A DNA stretch of 64,000 nt from Chromatiales bacterium (GTDB taxonomy: Bacteria > Pseudomonadota > Gammaproteobacteria > UBA6429), in assembly GCA_027076405.1 (NCBI GenBank), contig JALTJN010000362.1, forward strand, positions 372,001 to 436,000. Direction: 5' to 3'. Below are positions 1 through 8,371 of this stretch, one piece after another. A program made the translations under genes and the position numbers. Position 1 is the first letter of the stretch, and each line of letters begins with the position of its first letter. A model generated the notes under the pieces. It did no database searches. It saw only the letters and a list, made by a program, of their open reading frames with translations, and was not told where the DNA came from.

Positions 1-600
1 GTGGTTGCAAAATCAATTGCTTACCGTTTATTAGCACCGGCCTTACAATTACCCGAGCCTGTTCGTATTATTTGTCGCGAAGGTTCTGCAGAATCATTAT
101 TAGCAGAACTCGCGCTACATAAAATTGATTTGGTGATTGCTGACAGTCCAATTTCATCTGCTATACATGTTCGAGGATTTAACCATCCACTTGGTGATTG
201 CGGTATTACTTTTTTTGCAACACCGCAACTAGCCAGTAAGCTGGATAAAAAATTTCCGCAAAATCTCAATGGCATGCCTTTACTGGTGCCGAGCGAATTA
301 ACGGCGACTCGAAATCATTTGACCAAGTGGCTTGATGGGCAGCATATTTATCCTCATATCGTTGGCGAGTTTGATGATAGTGCATTAATGAAGGCATTTG
401 GCCGTACAGGAACTGGCATTTTTATTGCTCCCACCCCTATTGCCGAAGAGGTGATACAACAATATGGCGTGATTAAGATTGGAGAGACGTATGAAATACG
501 CGAGCGTTATTATGCTATTTCAGTTGAGAGAAAAATTTCACACCCTGCTGTTGCTGCTATTACTGAAACAGCAAGAGAGTGGCTGTTTAGTAATAAATAA
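1..600 (+). CDS. nhaR: NhaR-like LysR-family regulator, 3' part
   Basis: This is the C-terminal effector-binding part of a LysR-type regulator. The first in-frame codon is GTG at base 1, but the N-terminal helix-turn-helix of the family is absent, so the gene almost certainly begins before the window. Recognised as NhaR by family-specific stretches such as DLVIADSPI, GEFDDSALMKAFG and FIAPT, which in NhaR lie in the sensor domain. In enteric bacteria NhaR activates the Na+/H+ antiporter gene nhaA in response to Na+; the antiporter itself would be outside this window, so the target is inferred. It converges on rapA with only six bases between the two stop codons. Confidence 0.85.
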   Translation: MVAKSIAYRLLAPALQLPEPVRIICREGSAESLLAELALHKIDLVIADSPISSAIHVRGFNHPLGDCGITFFATPQLASKLDKKFPQNLNGMPLLVPSELTATRNHLTKWLDGQHIYPHIVGEFDDSALMKAFGRTGTGIFIAPTPIAEEVIQQYGVIKIGETYEIRERYYAISVERKISHPAVAAITETAREWLFSNK

Positions 601-606
601 TCCTGA

Positions 607-3594
607 TTAACCTGCGATAATTAATCGTAATGCATCAAGTCTTAATTGCGGGTGTTGGATGTATTCGAGTAACTGTTCTTTTTCATCTTCGAGTTGTTTA
701 ATCTCATCATCACGTACATTGGGATTCGTTTTTTGCAATGAGTGCAGGCGTGAAATTTGTTCACCCAGTTGTTCTTCAATTTGTTTATTCGCTATATCAA
801 TAAGAACCGGAATATTTTGTGATAACTGGGATTCGGCCTGGACAATGGTCTTTCTTAAATTTTCTCTGTGACCAGCAACAATTTTCTGGCAGGTGTGTAT
901 ATCAATATTTGGAACAAGACTTTTACATTGGGAAAAAGAAAGTTTATCGCTATGGTCTACACTATCTTTATCCATAACAAGACGAATTAATTGTGCCGGC
1001 ATAAAGCGATCAATTTGTAAGTGCGGTGGAGCAATACATTGCACAACAAACAGCATTTCCAGCAGCACAGTGCCTGTTTTAAAGTTTTTATTTTTAATAA
1101 TACTAAAAGCAACATTGCCATGTTCTCCTTCAAACACCATATCCATGACACCGTTCACCATAGGGTGTTCCCAACTCATGAAAAGCCGGTCTTCATGTAC
1201 TAATGCGGTTTCACGATCAAAGGTAATGGTCACGCCGTCATCGGGTAATTCAGGAAAGTGCGGAGTCAGCATATGGTTACCGGGATGTAACACATAACTA
1301 TGCGAGCTATGATCAGTATGTTCAACGCCATAAGCATCACAAACTCTTAGCATATAATTTTCAAGTTCATCGTTATCTTCTATTTGATGAATTGTGTTAA
1401 TGAGTTTATCGGCAACAGGTTTTCTGAACGAATTCATTTCCAGTAATCGATCGCGGCCTTTTTGTAGTTCGGCATTTAACTCGCTGTAAAGTGGTTTGGC
1501 TTTGTCGAGTAACGATATAACATTATCGACATCATAGTGAACCTGTTCTAACTGTTCATAGAGTTCTTTGCCAAGTTGTGCCATCATGCCCTGGCCGGCA
1601 GGACAGGTTTGGGCAAATGCATTCAGACCTTCTTTATACCAGTGAAACAAAATTTCCTGTGCAGATTCTTTTATATAAGGTATATGAATCTGAATAATTT
1701 CTTTTTGCCCGATACGGTCAAGTCGACCAATACGCTGTTCGAGTAAATCAGGATTTAACGGTAAATCAAACAAGATCAAGTTATGCGAGAACTGGAAGTT
1801 ACGACCTTCACTGCCTATTTCGGAACAAATTAATACTTGTGCGCCATCTTCTTCGTCTGCGAAGTAAGCAGCGGCGCGATCACGTTCGATGATGCTTAAA
1901 TTTTCATGGAATACAGAAGCTCGTATGGCATATTTATTTTTAAGTAAATCTTCCAGTTCCAGTGCTGTTTCAGCATGAGCACAAATAACAAGAACTTTTT
2001 TATTTTTTAATTCTTTCAGTAAGTCAATAATCCATGGGAAACGTGGATCAAAACTTGTCCAGTGCGGCGCATCTTTAAGTATTGAGATACCAAGATCTTT
2101 TAGGCTTTGATATGTGATTTCCGGTGTTAGCATAAGTTCGGCATAACGTCGGTGAAAGTCGAGTGAGAATTGTTCTTTTTTCTCTTCACTATTAAATATC
2201 TTACTGAATAAAGAGGAGTAAGTTTCGCAACTCTCCAGCGCATAGCCATTTACTTTTCTTTCCGGAAATCCTTTAATGGCATGGCGGGTGTTTCTGAATA
2301 ACACTCGGCCTGTTCCATGCTGGTCGATTAAAAGGTCAATAGTTTTTTGTTTGGCATTTGCTAGTACATTTTCATCGTTTGATGAAAGTTGTTTTAATAA
2401 ATTTTTACTATCATGAGGAATGAACTCTTCTAAAACATCAATATCATGTTGTCCTAAGGATTTATCATCAATGAGTAACTCTGCGGTTTCTGCCAGCCGG
2501 GTATAGTGTGATTCTTCCGCTAAAAAAGTTTCAAGATTATGGAAGCGATGCGGATCAAGTAAGCGTAAACGCGCAAAATGACTGGAAGGTCCAAGTTGTT
2601 CGGGGGTTGCTGTTAATAACAATACACTTGGTGTATTTTGTGCTAATTGATCAATAAGTTGATACTCGGGACTGATATTATCCTCTTCCCATTTTAAATG
2701 ATGAGCTTCATCAATAATTAGGGTATCCCATTCTCCATCTATGACTTGCTGATGCCGGTGAGGGTTTTGCATAAGAAAATCAAGGCTGCACAAAACCAGT
2801 TGTTCGCTGTGAAAAGGATTTAATGTTTGATCGATTAAATCTACTTCTTCATCAGAATTCAAACCATTTTCTTCATCCAGAGATAAACAACGCTCTTCAT
2901 TAAACAAACTGAATTTCAGGTTGAAGCGACGTAACATTTCAACCAGCCATTGATGTAACAAGGGATCGGGTACAACAATTAATATACGTTGTGCCCGGCC
3001 GGAAATTAGCTGGTGATGTAATATTAGACCGGCTTCAATTGTTTTACCGAGCCCGACTTCATCAGCTAATAAAATGCGAGGTGATGGTCGCAAAGCGACT
3101 TCATGTGCAATATAAAGTTGATGCGGAATTAAACTCATACGTACACCGTACAAACCGGTAACCGATGAGGTTGATAACTGGTGTTTTTTATTTAAGGTGT
3201 CGTGGCGTAACAGATAGGTTTTTTCCGGATCAAATTGTGCGGTAAATAAACGATCTTGCGGTCGGTTTAGTTTTATGGCAGCACTTAATTCTGTTTCACA
3301 TAACTGAGTTGCATTACCGTCAGCACTTACGACATCGTAGGTAATAATTCCGTCATTTTCCTGTAATGCAGTGATAGTGAATTTTTCATTGTTCTGATTT
3401 TTAATTGAGTCGCCTGCCACAAAGCTGACTCGACTTAGTGGCGCCTGTTCTATCGCATAGGTTCGAATTTCATCGCTGGCAGGGAAGTTAATGGTGATAG
3501 TTCGATGATCAAGTGATTCAATAAGGCCTAAACCCAACTCACTTTCACTGTTACTAATCCAGCGCTGGCCGGGTATAAAATCAAATGATGACAC
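607..3594 (-). CDS. rapA: RNA polymerase-associated ATPase RapA (HepA)
   Basis: A Swi2/Snf2 ATPase that binds RNA polymerase and helps recycle it after transcription. The protein has 995 residues, slightly longer than the E. coli protein (968). The N-terminal Tudor-like part starts FDFIPGQRWISN. Walker A is GLGKT at about residues 181-185, followed by a DEAH box (IDEAHHLKW, about residue 295). A helicase C domain carries LEQRIGRLDRIGQ, and the RapA-specific C-terminal region follows. Translation appears to start at GTG 3594, with AGGT nine bases upstream; no better ATG precedes it. It is transcribed alone, towards nhaR. Confidence 0.95.
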   Translation of the reverse strand: MSSFDFIPGQRWISNSESELGLGLIESLDHRTITINFPASDEIRTYAIEQAPLSRVSFVAGDSIKNQNNEKFTITALQENDGIITYDVVSADGNATQLCETELSAAIKLNRPQDRLFTAQFDPEKTYLLRHDTLNKKHQLSTSSVTGLYGVRMSLIPHQLYIAHEVALRPSPRILLADEVGLGKTIEAGLILHHQLISGRAQRILIVVPDPLLHQWLVEMLRRFNLKFSLFNEERCLSLDEENGLNSDEEVDLIDQTLNPFHSEQLVLCSLDFLMQNPHRHQQVIDGEWDTLIIDEAHHLKWEEDNISPEYQLIDQLAQNTPSVLLLTATPEQLGPSSHFARLRLLDPHRFHNLETFLAEESHYTRLAETAELLIDDKSLGQHDIDVLEEFIPHDSKNLLKQLSSNDENVLANAKQKTIDLLIDQHGTGRVLFRNTRHAIKGFPERKVNGYALESCETYSSLFSKIFNSEEKKEQFSLDFHRRYAELMLTPEITYQSLKDLGISILKDAPHWTSFDPRFPWIIDLLKELKNKKVLVICAHAETALELEDLLKNKYAIRASVFHENLSIIERDRAAAYFADEEDGAQVLICSEIGSEGRNFQFSHNLILFDLPLNPDLLEQRIGRLDRIGQKEIIQIHIPYIKESAQEILFHWYKEGLNAFAQTCPAGQGMMAQLGKELYEQLEQVHYDVDNVISLLDKAKPLYSELNAELQKGRDRLLEMNSFRKPVADKLINTIHQIEDNDELENYMLRVCDAYGVEHTDHSSHSYVLHPGNHMLTPHFPELPDDGVTITFDRETALVHEDRLFMSWEHPMVNGVMDMVFEGEHGNVAFSIIKNKNFKTGTVLLEMLFVVQCIAPPHLQIDRFMPAQLIRLVMDKDSVDHSDKLSFSQCKSLVPNIDIHTCQKIVAGHRENLRKTIVQAESQLSQNIPVLIDIANKQIEEQLGEQISRLHSLQKTNPNVRDDEIKQLEDEKEQLLEYIQHPQLRLDALRLIIAG

Positions 3595-3700
3595 GCAGAA
3601 TACCTATTTTAAACAAATCAGAATTAAATTATAGACCTTATGCACAGAACAGCCTCTGTGAAAAAAGGGGGGAGAGGATTATATCGGATTATTAGCTGAA

Positions 3701-3725
3701 TGGCTCAGAGATTTTGCCTGAGCCA
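3701..3725 (-). terminator. stem-loop downstream of arsM
   Basis: A perfect 8-bp stem (TGGCTCAG / CTGAGCCA) with a 9-base loop lies 13 bases past the arsM stop codon. In the direction of arsRM transcription it is not followed by a run of U, so it may be a weak terminator or an mRNA 3'-end stabiliser. Confidence 0.4.
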
Positions 3726-3737
3726 CTCAATATAATT

Positions 3738-4604
3738 TTAAGATTTTACTGCTTCGATATGTGCTGACAAAACGTAATCTGTGACATTTGTATCCGGTGC
3801 CCAGTCTTTAATGAAGTCTTTAGAATCATCTTTTGGAGTGATTTTAATTTCAGTAAAGCCCGCATCCTGCATGTATTTTTCCAGGTCATCAATGAGTGAG
3901 GCACCAGCCATACAGCCTGCATAAAGTGCCGGGTCATTTTTCATTTCTTCTGGCATCTCACAACTTGCAACAACATCCGATATGGCCAGGCGACCACCCG
4001 GTTTTAATATTCGGTAAGCATCGCTAAAGACTTGTGCTTTATTGGGAGACAAATTGATAACACAGTTAGAAATTATGACATCAACCTCATTGTCTGCGAC
4101 CGGAAGATATTCAATCTCGCCCAAACGAAATTCAACATTTTCAAAGTTAGCTTTATCGGCATTGCTACGGGCTTTGCTGATCATCGTCGGGGTCATATCA
4201 ATACCAATGACTTTTCCGTTTTCGCCGACTTCTCTGGCGGCTAAAAATGCGTCAAAACCGCCGCCACTCCCCAGATCGACAACGACTTCTCCGGCAGATA
4301 ATCCGGCAATGGCTCGCGGATTACCACAACCGAGCCCCATGTCTGCCCCTCCCGGAACATTATCAAGGTCATCATTGGAATAACCCAGACGTAACGAATT
4401 CAGGGTATTTATATCAATATCATCGGAAACACCACAACAGCTGGATTCAATACCATGTGCCTCGTTGTTATTGTTTGCCTCAGCAACTTTTGCGTAACTT
4501 TCTCTTACCTGATGACGAATATCATCGGATGTTTTATTTTGTTGTGAAACGCTATCATCACTACAGCAGCTTGAACTGGCTTGACAGCATGAGTCTTCAG
4601 ACAT
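3738..4604 (-). CDS. arsM: Arsenite S-adenosylmethionine methyltransferase ArsM
   Basis: Transfers methyl groups from SAM to As(III), giving methylated and eventually volatile arsenicals. The SAM-binding motif is DLGSGGGFDAF (residues 110-120), with GIDMTP following. The arsenic-binding cysteines of the family are recognised at C181 (SNCVINL) and C231 (YAGCMAGAS); C93 (GLGCGNP) and the pair C56-C57 may also take part. The N-terminus has two extra Cys pairs (C6-C7, C13-C14), which is common in ArsM. The gene lies 14 bases after arsR on the same strand, so the two are probably one As(III)-induced operon. No arsenite efflux gene is visible next to it. Confidence 0.93.
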   Translation of the reverse strand: MSEDSCCQASSSCCSDDSVSQQNKTSDDIRHQVRESYAKVAEANNNNEAHGIESSCCGVSDDIDINTLNSLRLGYSNDDLDNVPGGADMGLGCGNPRAIAGLSAGEVVVDLGSGGGFDAFLAAREVGENGKVIGIDMTPTMISKARSNADKANFENVEFRLGEIEYLPVADNEVDVIISNCVINLSPNKAQVFSDAYRILKPGGRLAISDVVASCEMPEEMKNDPALYAGCMAGASLIDDLEKYMQDAGFTEIKITPKDDSKDFIKDWAPDTNVTDYVLSAHIEAVKS

Positions 4605-4618
4605 AGAAATACCTCTAT

Positions 4619-4963
4619 TTATTTTTTAGTTTCAGAGTCGTGCATGAAACTGGAAAAAAAATGATTTAATATTTTAACTTTATCGGGCTCAACAAAGCAC
4701 TCGATATTTTTCCCTTTACGCCGGGTTTTGATTAGCCCTGCGTGCTGAAGTTCCTTAATATGATGTGATAATGTTGAAGGAGTAACGGCCAGATTTTCAC
4801 CCAGCTCTCCAACGCAAAAACCGCTGATTTCTTCAGCAGCACAGATATCTTCTGGAACACAACAACAGAGCAAACGTTGAAAAATTTGTAAACGATTAGG
4901 GTTGGATAATGCCTTAAAGACAATAGCAAGCTCATTTAAATTGAATTGTTGATTATTCGACAT
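4619..4963 (-). CDS. arsR: ArsR/SmtB-family metalloregulator
   Basis: A winged-helix repressor. The DNA-recognition helix region reads LAVTPSTLSHHIKELQHAG and the wing RRKGKNIECFV. Cysteines cluster before the recognition helix (a CCCVPEDIC group and GFCVGE), giving candidate As(III) thiolate ligands whose spacing differs from the CVC motif of plasmid ArsR. The ATG at 4963 gives 114 residues; a TTG at 4990 would add nine residues, but neither start has a clear ribosome site. Being upstream of arsM and divergent from the kinase gene, it probably represses its own operon, possibly with an effect on the kinase promoter. Confidence 0.88.
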   Translation of the reverse strand: MSNNQQFNLNELAIVFKALSNPNRLQIFQRLLCCCVPEDICAAEEISGFCVGELGENLAVTPSTLSHHIKELQHAGLIKTRRKGKNIECFVEPDKVKILNHFFSSFMHDSETKK

Positions 4964-5005
4964 GTTTCGAAGTATAGGTGTGTTGCTCAATAAAATAAAG
5001 AAATA

Positions 5006-5035
5006 TTGATAAATGCCGATCTAAGCAGGTATAAA
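5006..5035 (+). promoter_or_regulatory. candidate sigma-70 promoter of the histidine kinase gene
   Basis: TTGATA at 5006-5011 and TATAAA at 5030-5035 are separated by 18 bp, placing a start site near 5042 and a short leader before ATG 5064. It lies in the 100-bp divergent region shared with arsR, so an ArsR operator here could affect both genes. No convincing ArsR palindrome was seen. Confidence 0.4.
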
Positions 5036-5063
5036 AGAGAATTATTGTGACACCACAAATTAT

Positions 5064-6524
5064 ATGACCGTTTCCAGACACACTTTAATCATTGCTTCCA
5101 GTTTTATCATAATACTGGGTTTATTGCTTATTATGATAATTTTTGGTTTAAAGCAAATGCATATCATGGAATCTAAGCTGGACATTATAACGAAAGAGCA
5201 CGCTGTTAAATCAGATTTAATGAGAGTAATGCGTCATGGTATTTATGAACGTCAAGTGAGTTTGCGTAACATTATGTTAATGGATGATCCTTTTGAGCGG
5301 GATGAAGGTAAAACTCTTTTTAATAGCTATGCGCTTGAGATTATTAATGCGCGAAACAAATTTGCAAAAATGCCTCTTAATGCAAAAGAAAAAAAAATAC
5401 TTTCTGAAATTAATGCTGCTATGGTAAAAGCCTATGACGCACAGATAAGTATTATAGATACCAGTATTTATCAGGAAGAGAAGGAAATTACAAAAGAGGA
5501 TTTGGAAAGTGCATTCGAGACTCAGAAGGTTTTTATGGGTAAGGTAATGCAAATGATCCGGTTACAAAAAGAAGCGACAAAAAAATCGGTAATGGATGCC
5601 GAACAGTCCTACAGAGCAGCCAAGACATCTGTTTATATTTTGGGTAGCAGCGCTTTGTTTATCGGGATTTTTATTGCACTTTTTGTCATAAGGCTGACCG
5701 AATCACAGGCGAGAGATGTTAAGGAAGCTATAACCGAGATAGAAAGCTCACATCGTTTACTTGAAGAACGGGTAGAAAAGAGAACACACCAACTTGCGTT
5801 GGCAAGAGATGAAGCCCTGGCATCTAATAAGGCAAAAGATGTTTTTCTTGCAAATATGAGTCATGAATTACGTACGCCCCTAAATATAATTTTAGGTTAT
5901 AGCGAGTTACTGGCAGAAGTTGCAGAAGAAAATGGTAGTAAACAAATTATTCCCGATCTGAATAAAATTAAAAAAGCAGCACACCACCAATTAGAATTAG
6001 TCAATAGCATTCTTGATATTTCAAAAATTGAAGAAGGAAAGCTAGACATTCATGCACTTGATTTTGATGTTGAAGCTCTGATATCTGAAGTTGAGATAGC
6101 GACAAAACCATTGATGTCAAAAAACGATAATATTTTTAAAATTAGCTGTACCCATGGTATAGGTATGATGTATTCGGATAACTTACGTATCCGACAAATT
6201 TTATTAAATTTACTAAGTAATGCCGCAAAGTTTACAAAAAACGGGCAAGTTGATTTAATGATAAGTAAAGATAATAATGGAGATGTGATCGAATTTAAAG
6301 TTAAGGATAATGGTATCGGCATCTCGGAAAAATATATGAAACATATATTTGATAAATTTACTCAGGCAGACACCTCAACCACTCGAGATTATGGTGGTTC
6401 AGGATTAGGTTTATCCATATCAAAGCAATTGAGCTTGCTATTGAAAGGGGAACTTACTGTCATCAGTGAAGCAGGAAAAGGCGCTTGTTTTACCTTGAAG
6501 CTGCCGATTATTTACGTATCATGA
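5064..6524 (+). CDS. Membrane sensor histidine kinase, orphan
   Basis: A 486-residue kinase. TM1 is at about residues 8-29 and TM2 at about 189-211. Between them is an all-helical periplasmic region of about 160 residues that resembles four-helix-bundle sensors. A coiled coil leads to a HisKA domain with phospho-acceptor H267 in SHELRTPLN, then an ATPase domain with LLSNAAKFT (N box), DNGIGI (G1) and GGSGLGLSI (G2). No HAMP domain is obvious and no response regulator is adjacent, so the partner is unknown. It overlaps the next small gene by four bases (ATGA). Its position beside arsR suggests, but does not prove, a role in metal or envelope stress. Confidence 0.9.
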   Translation: MTVSRHTLIIASSFIIILGLLLIMIIFGLKQMHIMESKLDIITKEHAVKSDLMRVMRHGIYERQVSLRNIMLMDDPFERDEGKTLFNSYALEIINARNKFAKMPLNAKEKKILSEINAAMVKAYDAQISIIDTSIYQEEKEITKEDLESAFETQKVFMGKVMQMIRLQKEATKKSVMDAEQSYRAAKTSVYILGSSALFIGIFIALFVIRLTESQARDVKEAITEIESSHRLLEERVEKRTHQLALARDEALASNKAKDVFLANMSHELRTPLNIILGYSELLAEVAEENGSKQIIPDLNKIKKAAHHQLELVNSILDISKIEEGKLDIHALDFDVEALISEVEIATKPLMSKNDNIFKISCTHGIGMMYSDNLRIRQILLNLLSNAAKFTKNGQVDLMISKDNNGDVIEFKVKDNGIGISEKYMKHIFDKFTQADTSTTRDYGGSGLGLSISKQLSLLLKGELTVISEAGKGACFTLKLPIIYVS

Positions 6525-6685
6525 TTACTTTTCTCGCCATGATTATTTCTTCTTTAGCTGTACATTTTGTCGATAGCTGGGTTGGCTCCTATTTGGATAT
6601 TAGTATCAGAATGATGCTGGATCTGATAATTTTTATTGCGGTCTATATGGTAAGTGGTCGATATTTGAAAAACCTGCGTGATTAA
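6521..6685 (+). CDS. Small two-helix membrane protein
   Basis: A 54-residue protein starting at the ATG of an ATGA overlap with the kinase stop codon, a typical sign of translational coupling. It is almost entirely two hydrophobic segments (about residues 2-20 and 24-42) followed by a short basic tail, SGRYLKNLRD. I do not recognise the family. An in-frame codon at 6485 could start a longer form, but it lies inside the kinase gene. It may assist or modulate the kinase in the membrane; this is inference from overlap only. Confidence 0.55.
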   Translation: MITFLAMIISSLAVHFVDSWVGSYLDISIRMMLDLIIFIAVYMVSGRYLKNLRD

Positions 6686-6776
6686 GAAATTCAGTTTTAC
6701 TTTTGAATAAAGTATAGCTTCACACTTCGATTAATCTAAATTAAATCTGTACTGCTTAAAAAGTTGAAAATTATTA

Positions 6777-7382
6777 ATGAATATTAATGATGCATTAAAT
6801 AAATTAAATACTTTGTTACCTTTGTTTGAACGACAAAAACTTCTTCAGAATGGAGAAGTTGGCTGGCATAAAAAAATTTTACATGAATTATCTTCTGTTG
6901 GAAAAGTACCTGATAATGTTCCTGTAACAATATTAAAAAAGTTACAAGAAAATGATCTTGTCGTTCTTGAAAATAATGTTGTCGTTGGTGCATATCCCTT
7001 CAGTTTGAGAGAGACTGCTCATCATATTTTTAATGAAAATATTGATTTATATGCTATGTGTGCATTTGATGCTATTGCTATCTCTCCATTATTTTCAATT
7101 AACCTGAATATTCAATCTCATTGTTATTTAACAAATGAGCCAATAGAAATTTATCAGGAAAGTGAAAAGCTTGTACGAATTAAACCTTCAGCTGATATTC
7201 ATATAGGGATACGCTGGCAGTCAACGGGTTCCTGCTCGGCAGATAGTTTATGTATGGAGATGATATTTTTAAAAGATCAAGAGACTGCACATGCCTGGCA
7301 AGGTAGCAATAATGATATTAGTGTATTTTCTCTCGATGATGCGATTGATTTTTCAGTAAGATTCTTTAAACCGTTACTGTAA
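6777..7382 (+). CDS. MerB-family organomercurial lyase-like protein
   Basis: 201 residues with the hallmarks of alkylmercury lyase, which cleaves the carbon-mercury bond by protonolysis. C95 and D98 in AMCAFDAIAIS match the MerB catalytic C96/D99, C116 matches the structural C117, and C159 in DSLCMEMIFL matches C159. The N-terminal winged-helix-like region and the GAYPFS motif also fit. Usual MerB length is about 212. No merA, merR or mer transport gene is nearby; the neighbours are an orphan kinase, arsRM and a DUF3301 gene. It could be a solitary resistance enzyme or a family member acting on another substrate. Confidence 0.8.
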   Translation: MNINDALNKLNTLLPLFERQKLLQNGEVGWHKKILHELSSVGKVPDNVPVTILKKLQENDLVVLENNVVVGAYPFSLRETAHHIFNENIDLYAMCAFDAIAISPLFSINLNIQSHCYLTNEPIEIYQESEKLVRIKPSADIHIGIRWQSTGSCSADSLCMEMIFLKDQETAHAWQGSNNDISVFSLDDAIDFSVRFFKPLL

Positions 7383-7396
7383 GAATATTTAATTCA

Positions 7397-7723
7397 ATGG
7401 ATTTAATCATTATAATTTTACTGATCACTTCTTTGCTTTACTGGTTAGATAGTATTCGGGCAAAAGAGAATGCAACCAGATATGCAAAATCAGCCTGTAA
7501 AAAAGTTATGCTTGAGTTTCTTGATGATACGGTTTTAATCAAAAAAGTACGCTTACGCAGAAACTCACAGGGACAATTATCTATCTATCGGGAATACGAG
7601 TTTGAGTTTTGCAGTACCGGTGAGTTCCGTTATAAAGGTCGGGTTCGGCTTTTGGGGAAATATCTTATTGATGTAGAAATGGAACCTTACCAGTTTAATG
7701 ATATTGATGTTGATCTGGAATAA
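7397..7723 (+). CDS. DUF3301 family membrane-anchored protein
   Basis: 108 residues: an N-terminal membrane anchor (about residues 2-17), then a cytoplasmic domain with the DUF3301 signatures LDDTVLIKKVRLRRNSQGQL, YREYEFEF and GRVRLLGKYL. The family is common in gammaproteobacteria and has no known function. It follows the MerB-like gene by 14 bases and is probably cotranscribed with it. Confidence 0.8.
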   Translation: MDLIIIILLITSLLYWLDSIRAKENATRYAKSACKKVMLEFLDDTVLIKKVRLRRNSQGQLSIYREYEFEFCSTGEFRYKGRVRLLGKYLIDVEMEPYQFNDIDVDLE

Positions 7724-7731
7724 TTAGAAAA

Positions 7732-7965
7732 TTTTAACCACAGAGAGCTTGGAGGTACACAGTGGTCTTTAATTTCTTTCTTCTGCAGTGAACCTTATTT
7801 TACCAGCTAATTAGATGTGTTTATTTTATACTCAAATTTCCTACTGGCTATGTGGTATGAAAAGCCATATGAATGAGTACTAAAAGTGACTCCGATATCT
7901 AATAATTTTACAGAGATTTTTAATCTTTTGTTCCTCTGTGTATCTCCGTGTCCTTCGTGGTAAAC
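7732..7965. repeat. paired inverted copies of a dispersed intergenic repeat
   Basis: The left arm begins TTTTAACCACAGAGAGC at 7732. The right arm (7931-7963) is its inverted relative, containing CCTCTGTGTATCTCCGTGTC and ending CTTCGTGGTAAACC. The roughly 175 bases between them contain no reading frame of note. Related arms occur near 22332, 29051-29125, 53941-54030 and 62037-62103. Confidence 0.6.
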
Positions 7966-7966
7966 C

Positions 7967-8326
7967 TTATTTTTTTAAAGCTAACGGTGGGCTATCAAAG
8001 TGCACACCTTCCCAGCCAAATTTCATAAAGTTTCTTATATTGGCATGATCTGTTCCAGCTAAATTAAGTAAAACATCCTGACGATAATATTTTCCGAAGC
8101 AGCTGAGAGTTTGGGATTCATTGAGATCATTTATATCGGCAAAAGCAAATATTTTGCATGAGCCTTCATTGGTTCCTGCTTCATTGACAATTTCTTTATC
8201 GCCAATACCATTATAAAATTGAGTTGGGGTATAGTCATAATCACTTTCAATAACTGCGATAACCTGATCAAATTCAACTTCAGCAGGTGTGGTTTGTATG
8301 ATGTTAATTAATTCTTTTGTGTTCAT
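7967..8326 (-). CDS. HopJ-family protein
   Basis: 119 residues matching the HopJ family (named for a Pseudomonas type III effector), with QFYNGIGD, CFGKYYRQDVL, HANIRNFMKFGW and a C-terminal FDSPPLALK. The family is widespread in free-living bacteria that have no type III secretion, so the effector name should not be taken as function. No secretion genes are nearby. A ribosome site (TAGGAAAC) precedes ATG 8326. It lies downstream of selO with a 45-base gap and may share its transcript. Confidence 0.85.
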   Translation of the reverse strand: MNTKELINIIQTTPAEVEFDQVIAVIESDYDYTPTQFYNGIGDKEIVNEAGTNEGSCKIFAFADINDLNESQTLSCFGKYYRQDVLLNLAGTDHANIRNFMKFGWEGVHFDSPPLALKK

Positions 8327-8371
8327 CGAGGTGTTTCCTAATGCTGTTTCCTAATGGATTGTTGCAAATAA

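Noticed and set aside
1..600. GTG at base 1 as the true start of the regulator
   Set aside because: The DNA-binding domain of LysR-type proteins is absent, so the gene begins before the window.
893..1297. Long open frame opposite rapA
   Set aside because: It is antisense to a clear rapA and has no domain signs; it follows from codon use of the true gene.
4042..4606. Open frames on the plus strand across arsM
   Set aside because: The minus-strand arsM is conserved throughout, and these frames have no ribosome site or recognisable product.
7967..8326. Type III secretion effector suggested by the HopJ name
   Set aside because: No secretion apparatus or chaperone gene is nearby, and the family is common in non-pathogens.
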